Shown here: positions 52,265-63,247 of the stretch, piece after piece
Layout of the letters: each line of letters begins with the position of its first letter
Numbering within the stretch: position 1 is the first letter of the stretch
Assembly (NCBI GenBank): GCA_021613535.1
Contig: CP075492.1
Location: forward strand, 19,220,001-19,284,000
Direction of reading: 5' to 3'
DNA: 64,000 nucleotides
Origin: Adineta vaga
Lineage: Eukaryota; Rotifera
Translations under genes and position numbers: made by a program
The notes under the pieces: generated by a model
Database searches by the model: none
What the model was told of the DNA's origin: nothing
Seen by the model: the letters and a program-made list of their open reading frames with translations, nothing else

Positions 52265-54978
52265 TTATTGAAGCAAATTGAAATAACGCATCCCCCAATA
52301 ACCTAAAAGAAAGTTAGTTGGATCAGTTTCAATAAATCCATCTCCACCATCTAAATCGTAGACTCCTCGATTCAAGTCTTTATTAAATCGTTCATCCGGA
52401 GGTAATGTTTGTAACGACTTGAGCGGTTGATAGCATTGCGCGGGCACGTTGATTTGTACATCTAGACGATCACTATTGAATTGTGGCCATTGAATCAATT
52501 CCAATGGCCAACGTTGTAAATGCCATACACCGTCATTCGATAATGTAGTACAATTGTGCTGGAAAGCTCTATTATTCAATCCATGAAAATTGTTATTATG
52601 TGAATTTCGGGTTTGATTGATTTGATTACTGGCATAGCAATAGATGAAATTAAAAAATGGAGTTTTTTCCATTTTTTTATAATTGTGTGAAAGATCTAAT
52701 CCTATTCCCATGTATTCCCATAGATTGTCAATGAGTGATTGTGCGCGTGTCTTTTGATCCGTAGATAGACTAGCTGAAGAAGTAATTGTGTGGAATGCAT
52801 AGACTAGATTAAAATAAGACAAATAGGCCAGTTCATCATAATTGAAAGTCGGTAAAGCATATTCAAATTCACTAGCACAAACAGCAATCATCTTCTGATT
52901 AATAAGATTGACGTCGTATTTGTAGGATTTCATAAGAAGATTGGCACCATCAAGAAAACGTTCATCGCCACTAAAACCATATGTTTGAAGTAGGTAAGCG
53001 AGTATCTCAAGACTGCTTATACCTCGATCTTCTTGGTAGCGACTGTCATCGTTTATTTGGATAGGATTCCAATAGCCCCATGTAGTACGATTGTGATTTT
53101 CACCAAACAAATACCAGTCATGAGTCAAGATATGATTGGTGATATTGAAAACAAGTGTGTAAGCTCTTTTTCGTTCGTCATCGTTGCTAGCCAATAAGTC
53201 ATGTACGAGAGGATAAACGAACTCATGCCCACAGATTTCATCAGACGAAGTATCACCTTCAAACTGAAGATCTGCATACACAGGAGAAGGATACCAAGGA
53301 ATATTCGTCAGAAAGTCGCTGCGCTTTGCGAATGAACGAGCAGGATAACCAGGAATACCTACAGAAAATGTAAAAAAAGCATACATTAATCAAAATTGTC
53401 CGTAAATATTCTTCTAGTCAATATGTTACCACCTGTGACTTTATTGAGAAGTTCCATTGCTTCAAAGTGTTTCCAAGCTTGCGCTTTAACTGTTGTGTTT
53501 TGCGTTACAGCATACCGAAAGATCTGACTACCCAGATACATTGATGTCCAAAGACCATCATTATCATCTGGTTCTTTCATACAAGTACGACTATCGCCCC
53601 ATGATGACATAGAGCAGTCAGAAATAAATCCATTTTTTTCATGTCTTCCTGGCTGATCGACGATCATTTGAAAATGATCCGCTTTCTGTGACAATGTCCA
53701 CATCTCGAAACGAAGAATAGCGAGACCTTTCTCTGTGACTGCTACTGCAGCACTACCTAGATCAGGAGGAGCATCACTCGCACGACTCAAAACAGCCAGC
53801 GAAGATACATAAACTAACGATTCACGATTCGGCATATATCTGGCACTATTAAAAACACGCCAAGCATTGATGTCACTACTGTTCGAATCGAATCGCATTA
53901 CTCCACGTAACGCACCTAGCCATACACGACCGTCAGGTACCATCGATTGGCTGACGCTCAGAACAGTAATATTTGAAAATGGAAGATGACCGATATCTGA
54001 TCCAGGATTAGAGATTTGTCCTGCCAATCGAGAAAAAAACCAATGAAGCTGACCTGTTGACATCATAATCGGTGAAAGAAGAGTTATTCCGGTACTTTGT
54101 CCAATCCATAATTTGTCTTGCACATTGTTATATACTAGAGAAGTAATCGGAGCATCAATGAGACCCGTGATATGTTCAAAACGCCAATCTTTATTACCAA
54201 CACCGTAAGATTGAATCCAAAGTTTCATTTCAGTACCAGCAAATATTGTCTGTCGGTTGGAACTCCATGCCAAAGAGGAAACAGACACATTGATCGCATT
54301 GAGAAATGGACTGATCATAAATGTCGATAAATCTAGCCCGTGTAGTCCAGAATCTGCAGCAATATACAACCATCCTCTAGCACCTAAATCTTCCACAAAT
54401 AAACCGCCTGCTATTTTCGTGGTATTGAAAAGGGAAGAAGGAAAAAGTATGGTTCGTGCGACTTTACACGAACTAGCATCTGATCGGTTACATAAAATTA
54501 ATTGCACACTATGAGGCGAAATGAGAGCAGCTGTGTACTCTAAAGCAGTATTTGTATTATGTGATGCGACTAAAAAACTGGCATTGCTCGTTACGTGGAT
54601 ATCAGATAAAACTATCATAGTACCATTAGCGGACAAGGACATCCAATGTATTTGTAGTGTCGAAGTTCTTAAATCCGCATCTTGCCCTTTATTAACAGAT
54701 TGAGTTAGTAACCAAACGCCTTCGGCAGCTTGAGAGTGATAGCGCGGTAATGGAGCACTTTGCCATGAATTTTGAATATTGCTGAGAACACGCCAAGCAG
54801 TCGATTCATTTGCAAACGGGGCAAACAGATAACGTTCAGCAATAACTTGCTCAAACTTATTATCTGGAATAGGTATTGGCATGGTCGTAAGACTATCAAT
54901 GAAAGATGTGTGTCTTCCTGAAAATAGATCATTGATTGTTACCAAGTAGACAAGAGACCAAATGAATGTTAGCCACAT
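52265..54978 (-). CDS. Secreted propeller plus alpha-barrel protein, 880 residues
   Basis: Exons 54978-53430 and 53358-52265 (71-base intron, GTAACA/CTGTAG) join so that KVTGG runs into IPGYPARSF. The N-terminus is a signal peptide (MWLTFIWSLVYLVTINDLFS). Residues about 60-430 hold repeated units with Trp/Leu strands (GVWLLTQSV, GWLYIAADSGLHGLD, DKLWIGQSTGITLL, GRVWLGALRGVMRFD), the style of two-component-regulator propellers. The rest (CMKEPDDNDGLWTSMYLGSQ, then FRYAVTQNT, then QEDRGISSLEILAYLLQTYG, then GDERFLDGANLLMKSYKYD) has helix pairs of an (alpha/alpha)6-barrel, as in glycoside hydrolase-like proteins. Many NxS/T sites. It is probably an extracellular carbohydrate-acting or carbohydrate-binding protein; no catalytic pair is identified. 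Possibly acquired horizontally. Confidence 0.75.
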
Positions 54979-55218
54979 CGTACCGATTTATAATCAGAAA
55001 TGTGCGAAAAAAAGAACAAGAGAACAACTTATATGTGAGCTAGTGTAATCATCACTCTCAAAATGCACGGTGAAATGATATTAAGATAACAATATCTTAT
55101 GCATACAATTTAAGTTAAACACGTGCAGAATGCTTTTTTCTTAAGTCAATGATTGTTCTCCTGATGATTTTTGGTAATTTTTGTGAAACTTTTTCAAATA
55201 TAGATCATTAGGTACTAA

Positions 55219-55534
55219 ATGCACGTTAAAAGCAATTTTAAAAAGTCTGCTAATGTTACAGAGAAACAAGTTAAGTTATTTATTCCTGAACAAGATGAAT
55301 GTGTAAGGTTAATCGTTGCGACAACAAAAAATACATCCAAATTAATAGTTCGTCGTCCAATTACCATCAAAATTTAGGACAACTTATGATTTTTTATTAG
55401 TATTAGAAAAAGGATATAAAATCGCATCAAAAATATATTTTGCAAAGGCAATACGTGAAAACAAAACTGATCTCGATAAATCATATAAAAATTACGAATT
55501 ATGGTCTCAAAACATCGTATGCGTTCAGCAATAA
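55219..55534 (+). pseudogene. Unrecognised coding remnant with a frameshift
   Basis: From the ATG at 55219 one reads MHVKSNFKKSANVTEKQVKL and CVRLIVATTKNTSKLIVRRP, ending at a TAG at 55375-55377. In the next frame over, coding-like sequence continues at once: TTYDFLLVLEKGYKIASKIY, FAKAIRENKTDLDKSYKNYE, to TAA at 55532-55534. The two halves look like one protein broken by a small indel. Family unknown. Confidence 0.45.
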
Positions 55535-56966
55535 CTCCTCGAATTAAACTGATATTATCGACCATTATGTTTAAAGCAGAATACGAAGCGTGGATTAAAC
55601 TGTTATAAGCATTTTCTTGTTTGTGTTCTGAAAGTGATAATATGATTATTTAAAAACAGATACCCGACATCTACACCCGGAACGAATCGAAAGCTTTAGT
55701 TATTTATTCTATTCTATTTTATTTTGTTCAAAGTTTTAATTTATATTATTATATTTATGTTATGATCCAAGTCCATATAAATGGAATAAAAAAATGGTCT
55801 TTACAAAAAGCTGTAGATTATCCAAGCCATCTATTTATTAATAAATCATGTAGAATTAGCAATTGGTCTACAGAACTAATGTCGAAAAATTCATCATTAT
55901 CAAATTACTACCGTCAAAGGATGATAAATTACACTATTTACGAGGCTGTGGGGTGCTTTATAACTTCGATTAATTAACAACACCAGTTGAAAAGAGTACG
56001 TTTCATAACGAATTAGAAGCAATCAATCCACAGTCAAAGATTTCGTGTGTTAATCGATTGTAAAATACTACAGGATTAAATACTATGACGTTGAAACTGA
56101 CAAGCTGCCAACCATTCTCTACAATCGATGAACAACAGTGATTCCCATTTAGTATAGAGTCGATTCTTCCTTTATGCTTAAATTTTTATTTTATTTGTAT
56201 AATGGTACTCATACGGTGTTCCCTGTTACTGCTGAGGATTTTTATCAAGCGCATGTATCCCAATTACGAATATGTCATGTGCACCTTACTAACTATTAAA
56301 TCATTTATGTTACGTTAGATGGATGATTCTTCGTTTTTCTCTTTGTTTTCTTTTGTTTTTCGTTAATAAAGACGGACAATAGCAATACTTTTTCTTATAC
56401 ATCGAATCAAAATACAACTAGCTTGTGATCGCGAGTTTTCTCGAGTCAGATCGATTTAGATTCTCACTATTCATGTAGTCAGCCAACGATTATATTGAGA
56501 AGTTCGTCTACATTTGTCGTCTCGACGTCCTTTATGGATGCTCAGTGATATTCTGATTTGAAGAATTTATCAAGAAAATTTGTGTTGAAAGTAATAAGCA
56601 TAATTTATAAATCGATTGATCCTTAATTGACGAGTTCAATAGTTAATTAATTAATTAAATTCGATAAAACGATTTACTGTAATTTGTACTGTATTTTGGT
56701 CAAATAAATCTGATGAATATATTTTAATAAACATTTAAAATTATTATTCAATTATATTTATTTAATAAAGTAATTGATTTTAATTTTGTAGAATCTAAAT
56801 TTAAATAATTGAAAATATTTTGCAGTAGATAATATGAGTATTGAAATATTTTTAAAAACTTTGTAAAAATTGTTGTAAATTATAGAGCAGAAAAAAGAAA
56901 TGTTAAAAATTTGGAGGATGACTCTCAGACCTTACTCGCTCGGTCACCTCCGAACGCTACATCATT
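55535..56966. other. Spacer
   Basis: A 71-codon plus-strand frame at 55762-55977 (IQVHINGIKKWSLQKAVDYP) may be coding, but I cannot place it. The remainder is AT-rich and featureless, with no RNA gene recognised. Confidence 0.35.
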
Positions 56967-57026
56967 AATTTCAAAAGCATATGGCGTAACACCAATAAAT
57001 TTCAAAAGCAGGGAGGCGTCACGCCC
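56967..57026. repeat. Two imperfect tandem units of about 31 bp
   Basis: AATTTCAAAAGCATATGGCG and AATTTCAAAAGCAGGGAGGC start the two units, followed by TAACACC and TCACGCC. The units lie in a GC-richer patch (56920-57050) unlike the flanks, possibly a SINE or element trace. Confidence 0.5.
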
Positions 57027-57346
57027 CACTCAGTGCGTCCCTGTTCAAGTATTTAAGAAAAACCAACTCTCACAACACTAACACTCAAAATCTCTCTTAT
57101 AATTCAGATAAAAACTCCAACTTGTCAGTGGTACTGTTCATATCAATTTTATTTATAAAAAATACAACTATTTGACTAATCATAGTTCTTTTACTGCTCA
57201 AGTTAGTTGAGATAAATATAGTGAAATTGCAGGTTTAGAATAGGTTTATTATATCTAATAGGAAGACATTTTTTGTCAACATTCAACTATATTTGAAAAA
57301 AACTCTAAATCAACTTCAATAAAAAATCCATTTGTAAGTTTAAATT

Positions 57347-57989
57347 TCAACGAATACGTTTTGATGATAGATTAAATATTTCTTTTGCTAATTTTGTTCC
57401 TTCACATCTTGCACGATTATTTTCATAACATTTTTCTCTATCGTAATCAATTCATTATCACTATATGGAGCAAAACCACAATCATCTGTTGTACCTAATT
57501 GTTCAAAAGGAATATATTTTGTTGCTTGAAGAACTCGATATCGTACTTTTATTGGTATTTCAACACATCAATTTCTTGGATTAATAACACCAATAAATAC
57601 ATGATGATGAGGTTTAAGAAGTTGTTCAATGAGAGAAAGAATTATTTCTGAATCTTTTTCAGTTGTCATTTCTAAATAAAAATTATCTAAATTTAATTGA
57701 AATACTTCTGTTAATAACTCTTCCATAATTAACATCTGATGAATGATGTACTTCCTCTATCATTATCTAAAATAAAATAATTATTTTCTAAACCTGAACA
57801 AATATGCACACCGAATTACTTTTTCTCATCATCATTACATCGATCTAACATTCGATTATTAATTTCAATAAATTCTTCAAGTAAATTTCCAGTTGGATTC
57901 ATTTTTAATGATAATCGAGCTTTAGCAAAATCAAGTTGAACTGTATCTGCACCTTCATCTAAATATTGTCGAATGTCTTTTTCTGCTTC
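57347..57989 (-). pseudogene. MetE-like (cobalamin-independent methyltransferase) remnant
   Basis: On the minus strand: EAEKDIRQYLDEGADTVQLD and FAKARLSLKMNPTGNLLEEF, a stop, then VHICSG. Later come NLDNFYLEMTTEKDSEIILS, IEQLLKPHHHVFIGVINPRN, a stop, YIPFEQLGTTDDCGFAPYSD and ENNRARCEGTKLAKEIFNLS. The QLGTTDDCGFAPYSD block with the zinc-binding Cys is the signature of the MetE C-terminal domain family. At least three stops and frame changes kill it. It looks like the small MetE-like proteins of bacteria and fungi rather than an animal gene, so an old horizontal acquisition now lost is plausible. Confidence 0.65.
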
Positions 57990-58255
57990 AATTCATTAAA
58001 TCATCAAGAAGAACAGTAAAAAGAAAGATTTATTTCCGTTGTCATTCATGTAGATTCTTTTATTCTATTTCTTTGAAATATAATCTATCTCTATGATTAT
58101 TCATCATATAACAAAGGGAATATTTTATTATTTAACATTATCGATCTAGTTTTTTTTCTTATGCTATAATCGAAGGATATTTTATTTTGTTTCTAAGCAT
58201 TAAATAATCAAGTTCAATATTATATGCTCTTTCTAATGATCCTTATTCGATATTT
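57990..58255. other. Spacer
   Basis: AT-rich; it may hold further N-terminal traces of the MetE-like remnant, which I could not read. Confidence 0.3.
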
Positions 58256-58311
58256 TGAGGATGAGGGTAAGGAGAGTGTGGATGATAAGCATTACTTGAC
58301 TCTACTCATGA
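58256..58311. repeat. Degenerate telomere-like palindrome
   Basis: TGAGGATGAGGGTAAGGAG on the left and TTGACTCTACTCATGA on the right keep the symmetry only roughly. Weak call. Confidence 0.4.
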
Positions 58312-58866
58312 TACATTAAATATTGTTTTCTTTTATCATTACGACTAAACACGATCATTATTAGTTGATAAAAATCTACTGAAAATTATCAATAGAAAAA
58401 AATGAAGAATTTGGATGATATTATTACTAAATATTGTTTAACTTTTGTTCATTTCTATAATAATGAACGATAGAGAAAAGAAAGAGACATTTTTTTTGGT
58501 TGTATTCAAAAGTACCTTCTCGTGATCTAGACAGGGACGAGTGTAACTCATCATGCTAAATCCGAATATACAATTTGTTACTCTATTCTTTACATACGAT
58601 TGAAAAAGGTGAAAGTAAGGTTCATGACAAGGGTCTGAAATTGAGAATAAATCTCAGCAGAAGAGCAAATGTGATCAAATTGGAAAAAAATACACTCTGG
58701 TAGTTCTTCCTTATACAGAAACATAGTCGATATTGTCATTTCCGATGGGGCACGACGGGATATCTAGCAACTGCAAACGAAGAAATGTTAAGTATATTGC
58801 TATTTATATCTTCTAGAGTTTTCAATGTAAAAATTTCTTAATGACCGCCGGGCATCCCTGCTAGTA
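58312..58866. other. Spacer
   Basis: No gene recognised. Slightly GC-richer around 58720-58860. Confidence 0.4.
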
Positions 58867-59679
58867 TTATTTACGGATAAATTTATTTAAAACATTCGTT
58901 GTTACTGACCACAATGTAAATATTTTCCCATCAATATCTCGTTTTAATTGAATAGTAGGATGTTGAACATGTTTTATCTGTGCTAATGCTTCTCCATGTG
59001 CTTCTTTAGTTAAATAATTTGGCCATTCAGGTAATTGATTGAGAATTTCAGGTAAAGAAAACCAATGAAGAGAATGAACCTCTTCATTTTGAGAATATTT
59101 TCTCATTAAAAGTTTTGCCTGTTCTGAAGTTACAAGAAATGGATAGATACTAATGGCGTCAACAAATAAGAATCGTTTTAGACGTAACTGATAATTTTCA
59201 AGAATTTCTTGTCTATCTGTAATAGTTTGTAATGCTCTCAATGCTACTTCAGTGTGATCTTCGCCCTTCTTACATGGATTTGAAGATGGAAATGCTAATA
59301 AGGACTGTCGAGTCGATTCTTTTTCATATTTGTGTCGTTTTTCTTTGAGAAACTTCGTTACAAATAATACACATGTTGTTTTATTCTCAATCTTATAAAT
59401 CAATAGAAGAACCATTGTGCATCCAGTTGGATTCGTTGATAAATCTTTATAATTTATTTTATCACGAAGAAATCGACGATATTCTGCATTTGAACTATAA
59501 TATATTCCTAATTTACCGCTCCGTTCTCTTCGTTGATATTCACAATCATCTAATTCATGTTGACCTTGACAACTTTCTAACCAATAACATGCATAACGTG
59601 GATTAACCCATTTAACAGTTGTGCTTTCACTGATACCACTGTCCGCATAACTGCACTTTCGAATGTTATTTGACACCAT
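58867..59679 (-). CDS. 270-residue protein, possible Nudix-like fold
   Basis: Intronless, 270 codons from MVSNNIRKCSYADSGISEST. The N-terminal third has Cys/Trp-rich sequence (NPRYACYWLESCQGQHELDD). From about residue 85 the pattern TMVLLLIYKIENKTTCVLFV, LLAFPSSNPCKKGEDHTEVA, LRALQTITDRQEIL resembles a Nudix domain. The Gly and the REUxEE glutamates of the Nudix box are absent, so hydrolase activity is doubtful. The end (HSLHWFSLPEILNQLPEWPN) fits the Nudix C-terminal strand and helix (HWFSLPEI). I am not sure of the family; it could equally be an unrelated alpha/beta domain. Confidence 0.65.
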   Translation of the reverse strand: MVSNNIRKCSYADSGISESTTVKWVNPRYACYWLESCQGQHELDDCEYQRRERSGKLGIYYSSNAEYRRFLRDKINYKDLSTNPTGCTMVLLLIYKIENKTTCVLFVTKFLKEKRHKYEKESTRQSLLAFPSSNPCKKGEDHTEVALRALQTITDRQEILENYQLRLKRFLFVDAISIYPFLVTSEQAKLLMRKYSQNEEVHSLHWFSLPEILNQLPEWPNYLTKEAHGEALAQIKHVQHPTIQLKRDIDGKIFTLWSVTTNVLNKFIRK

Positions 59680-60325
59680 TAAGAAAAAAAAACATTTTTC
59701 TTTCTTTATATACGGCGATGATGCCGTTGAAAGTTGTTTTTGCTGTTCTCTACATCGTAAACATTTTTTTTATCGAGAATAGTGTTTGAAGAAGAAAAAT
59801 TTTATGTTTCTTTTTGCGCATGGTGATATGTTAGAGGAAAAAACCTATGAGCATCAATTTCTTCTATCGAATATGTCTGTGAAAGTCAATATATTTTCTG
59901 ATCAATTCAATCGACGTATGATTCATTTGTATTGTTCCCTGATGAGTCAACATCGTATAATCGTGAAACTTTTCTCAAAGAATTTTCTTAGTAAAACAAC
60001 ATCTATGTAAAATACGTACTCGTCCCTCTTTCTCTTTTTTGAAACAATTCTATTGTTTTTTATCGATCTTTATGATGAATAATATCCTTATCCATAAAGT
60101 GGAGAAACAGTACGAAAATTTAATTGAATGTTTTCTCGTTTTCGAAGTAAGAGACTCATTTTACGACAATGAACCGATCATATTCCTCCTGAGTTTTGAT
60201 ATTTTGTTTGTCATGGATATTCGAAAAATTTTCCAAAACAATTCATTTAAACTGACATCATATCGAATCATTGTTTGCAAATGCATTGTGTAATTCATGA
60301 CAACAAGAAGAAAAAAGGCGAAATG
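59680..60325. other. Spacer with doubtful frames
   Basis: Plus-strand frames at 59786-60010 and 60039-60293 have Phe/Leu-rich content (FLFAHGDMLEEKTYEHQFLL) but no recognisable domain. They are not called. Confidence 0.35.
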
Positions 60326-60380
60326 CGGTGCAGATGTGAGTGAGGCTTTACTTCTAATCCACACCCATACACCCACTCTA
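60326..60380. repeat. Telomere-like palindrome, degenerate
   Basis: GGTGCAGATGTGAGTGAGG on the left, CACACCCATACACCCACTC on the right, loop CTTTACTTCTAAT. Confidence 0.6.
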
Positions 60381-60731
60381 ACGAAATAATCTCATATAAT
60401 TAGACTTTCTATTATAAGATTAATGTGAAATAATACTAATCGATATGATACATATGCATCTTCGTCGAATTAAATGATTAGAAAACTATTTTGAGATATT
60501 GGTCATCATTACACTAGACTCGATTGTATAAGAACACATTATGATGTTTTTTAAAATTAAAAATCAAAATATTCTCATAAAATATTCAGAATTACTTTTT
60601 ATTAACTTTTCTTATCGATTGGTATTCAATCAACATAATCATTCAGACACCAATAACATCGATTTAAGTAGAAAAATAGACAATTCGATTTTTATTACTT
60701 ATCAGTTATGATATTTCTATATTATCAATAA

Positions 60732-62193
60732 TTAATAGATTTCTATAGTGTCATATTCTGAAGTTGTTCCACCAATAAGTAACACGCTTCCATTCATTAA
60801 TATCGATGCTGTATGATCGGAACGTGGTAATTTTATCTTGCAAGCAATTGACCAAATACCAGTTAATGGATCATATATTTCAGTACTATCTAATGTAGTT
60901 CCATTCCATCCGCCAGTAATCAAGACTGTTCCATTTAAAAATAGAGATGCAGTATGATCGCTTCTTGGAATATTCATCTTACCAGTGAATGTCCATTCAT
61001 TTGTTAATGGATCATACAATTCAGCACTGTTTAAATAAGAGTAATAATTACGTCCACCAGTAACTAAAACTCTTCCATTCATTAATACAGTTGTTGTATG
61101 ATACTTTCGTGCATTCTTCATGGCACCTGTTATTGACCATTTATTTGTTATTGGATTATATAATTCACTACTGTTGGAAGCCCGATCTGTGCATTCAAGA
61201 CAACTTCCACCAGTCACTAACACCTTTCCATCTGATAATAGAGATGTTGAATGACCTGAACGTCCAAGCAGCATCTCCTCTACCAAACTCCAAGTGCTTG
61301 TTATTAGATCATATAACTCAGCAGTTCTTAGCGATAAATCATACTTATTTGTTCCACCAATCACTAATACTTTTCCATCATGCAATAGAGTAGCTGTGTG
61401 TTCAGCTCGTGGATATTTCATATTTCCTGTAGTTATCCAGCTGTTCGTAAATGTACTGTATAATTCAGTACTAGCGTGGTATACACCCAAAGAATTGCGT
61501 CCACCAATAATTAAAACTAATCCATTCTTTAACATAGATGCAGTATGATATTCTCTTTCAACAGACATGTTAGCAACAATTGTCCATTGATCTGTTAATG
61601 GAGCGTATAATTCACACTGAGACAAAGGTGAAAATAGACTTTGTCCACCTGTGACTAATACTTGACCATTTGGGAGCAATGTTGCCGTATGACCGCTTCG
61701 TGGTATATGCATTTCTCTCGTCTGTATTGTTCCTGAGTAAATATAGATACATGTAAATACAAACTATGAATCTTTGAACTATGACAATTTGTTTAAATAT
61801 ATACTATACGTAAAAATTGATTATCACTAAGGATATACTTGGTCCTATATTTGTCATAGAAGACAGATAGACATCGACTGGTTGATACGTATATTAAAAC
61901 TCCGAGAGATACAGATTACTCCCCATTTCCTTACTCATATAACTATGAAAAGATAAACCATAATCATATGTTTCCATATTTATTTATTCCACAGAACTTT
62001 ACTTTTTGTCGTTGTAGTCGCAGTTGTCGTTATTGTTGTTGTTGTACTCGTAGTTATTCTTGTTGGTGTTATAAGTATATCTGATTGTTTTTTTGCTACA
62101 ATAACCGTTAGAATAACACTTATAACTAAGATTGTTACAGAAATAATTGTAATTAACAAAATCTTTATCAGTTTTCTTCGAACATATTCACAT
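60732..62193 (-). CDS. Membrane-anchored kelch-type propeller
   Basis: The main exon (61732-60732) has kelch units starting MHIPRSGHTATLLPNGQVLV and ending SVLLIGGTTSEYDTIEIY. Seven units follow the R..HTAT-L-NG-VLVTGG...ELYDPxTxxW pattern. An upstream exon (62193-62003, intron 61733-62002, phase 1) adds YVRRKLIKILLITIISVTIL, a membrane span, and a Thr-rich stalk (TRITTSTTTTITTTATTTT). So the protein is anchored with the propeller outside. A further short N-terminal exon probably lies near 62240-62310 (SNPLEPSTSHLRIL). Same type as 34765-35835 and the broken 18178 copy. Likely surface recognition or adhesion; no ligand known. Confidence 0.75.
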
Positions 62194-62549
62194 CTACAAA
62201 GAAAAAGAAAAGATAAACTAAGAAATTATATCAATTCATACAATATTCTTAAGTGAGAAGTCGATGGTTCTAATGGATTTGATTCATTTGATTGAAACTA
62301 AAATGATGAAAAAACACTCAAAGTTAGTTGTTGTCTTCATGAAAAATTTACTTGAACAACTTGTATTCTATTCATTATAACTAAAACACATTTAGAATAT
62401 TTCTAAAAAACAAGTTCTTTTTTTTTCTGCAGGATCCAAAGACATATGTTGATATTAATATGATAACATTTATTGTTGTTCTTTTTTCTATGAAGTATAA
62501 TGAAGAAAAAAAAGAACAGATGTTAGTTAGTTTTTTTTTATTGTAAGTG
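62194..62549. other. Possible first exon and spacer
   Basis: The minus strand near 62300-62240 reads NESNPLEPSTSHLRIL before a GTATGA donor, a plausible cytoplasmic N-terminus for the kelch gene. The rest is T-rich spacer. Confidence 0.35.
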
Positions 62550-62900
62550 CTCATGGACATGGACATGAAGTAGATAATTGGACAAAGGTCATATTCAGTG
62601 ACGAGAAACAATTTAATATCGATCAATCATGAACTATTCATTGGATCCGTATCGACAGTCATCGTCCCAAATCGTTTATTCGTCAAGTTCGATTTTATGT
62701 AAACGTATTTGGAGCTGTATGGACCAATGGCAGTGGTACTTTCATAACTCCGTATATCGACAACTATTTATTTTATTTACATAATTATTTTTCATTCATG
62801 ATCGTCCAACTTGGACTCATACTAATATGATACACGACTGACTTCTCAATAATCAGTGTAAGGCTAAATTATCTCATGACGGTTGGGATATTAATGACTA
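62550..62900 (+). pseudogene. Tc1-like transposase remnant
   Basis: DNWTKVIFSDEKQFNIDQS (with the first catalytic Asp), a TGA, then IHWIRIDSHRPKSFIRQVRF and YVNVFGAVWTNGSGTFITPY. Degraded traces of the second Asp region (HDRPTWTHTN) follow in a shifted frame. Several stops; ends not recognisable. A different copy from the element at 63248. Confidence 0.65.
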
Positions 62901-63170
62901 GCGATTGTATGTTTTCGAATGTATTTTTATTGATAAAGCATTTTTTTGAACGCTTCTATTTGATCAACCAGATTGTTTTTAGATTTGCACCACAAATTGT
63001 GAACGAGAAATATTATCGATAACAATACAATTGTTGAACAGAATTGCAGCGTATGGCAGACTACATAATATATGAAGTTGACCAAAGATATCTCTCTGTA
63101 TGGTCATGTATTAAAGCTAACCAACTACCATCTTCAAATCGAAATGGAATTTGAAATAACAAAAAATCTA

Positions 63171-63247
63171 AGGTTGAGAGTGTGGTTGATGTGAGAGTAG
63201 CATATTTACACATTATTCTCACCTACCCACACCCACACCCTCAAGAT
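63171..63247. repeat. Telomere-like palindrome
   Basis: AGGTTGAGAGTGTGGTTGAT on the left, CACCTACCCACACCCACACC then CTCAAGATC on the right, loop AGCATATTTACACATTA. The transposase homology to its right starts at once. Confidence 0.85.

Noticed and set aside
361-63247. All palindromes being plain telomere-telomere fusions
   Set aside because: The conserved non-telomeric border CTTGAG/CTCAAG and the shared loop sequence imply a repeated element with defined ends; fusion scars would not share them. Kept only as a secondary idea.
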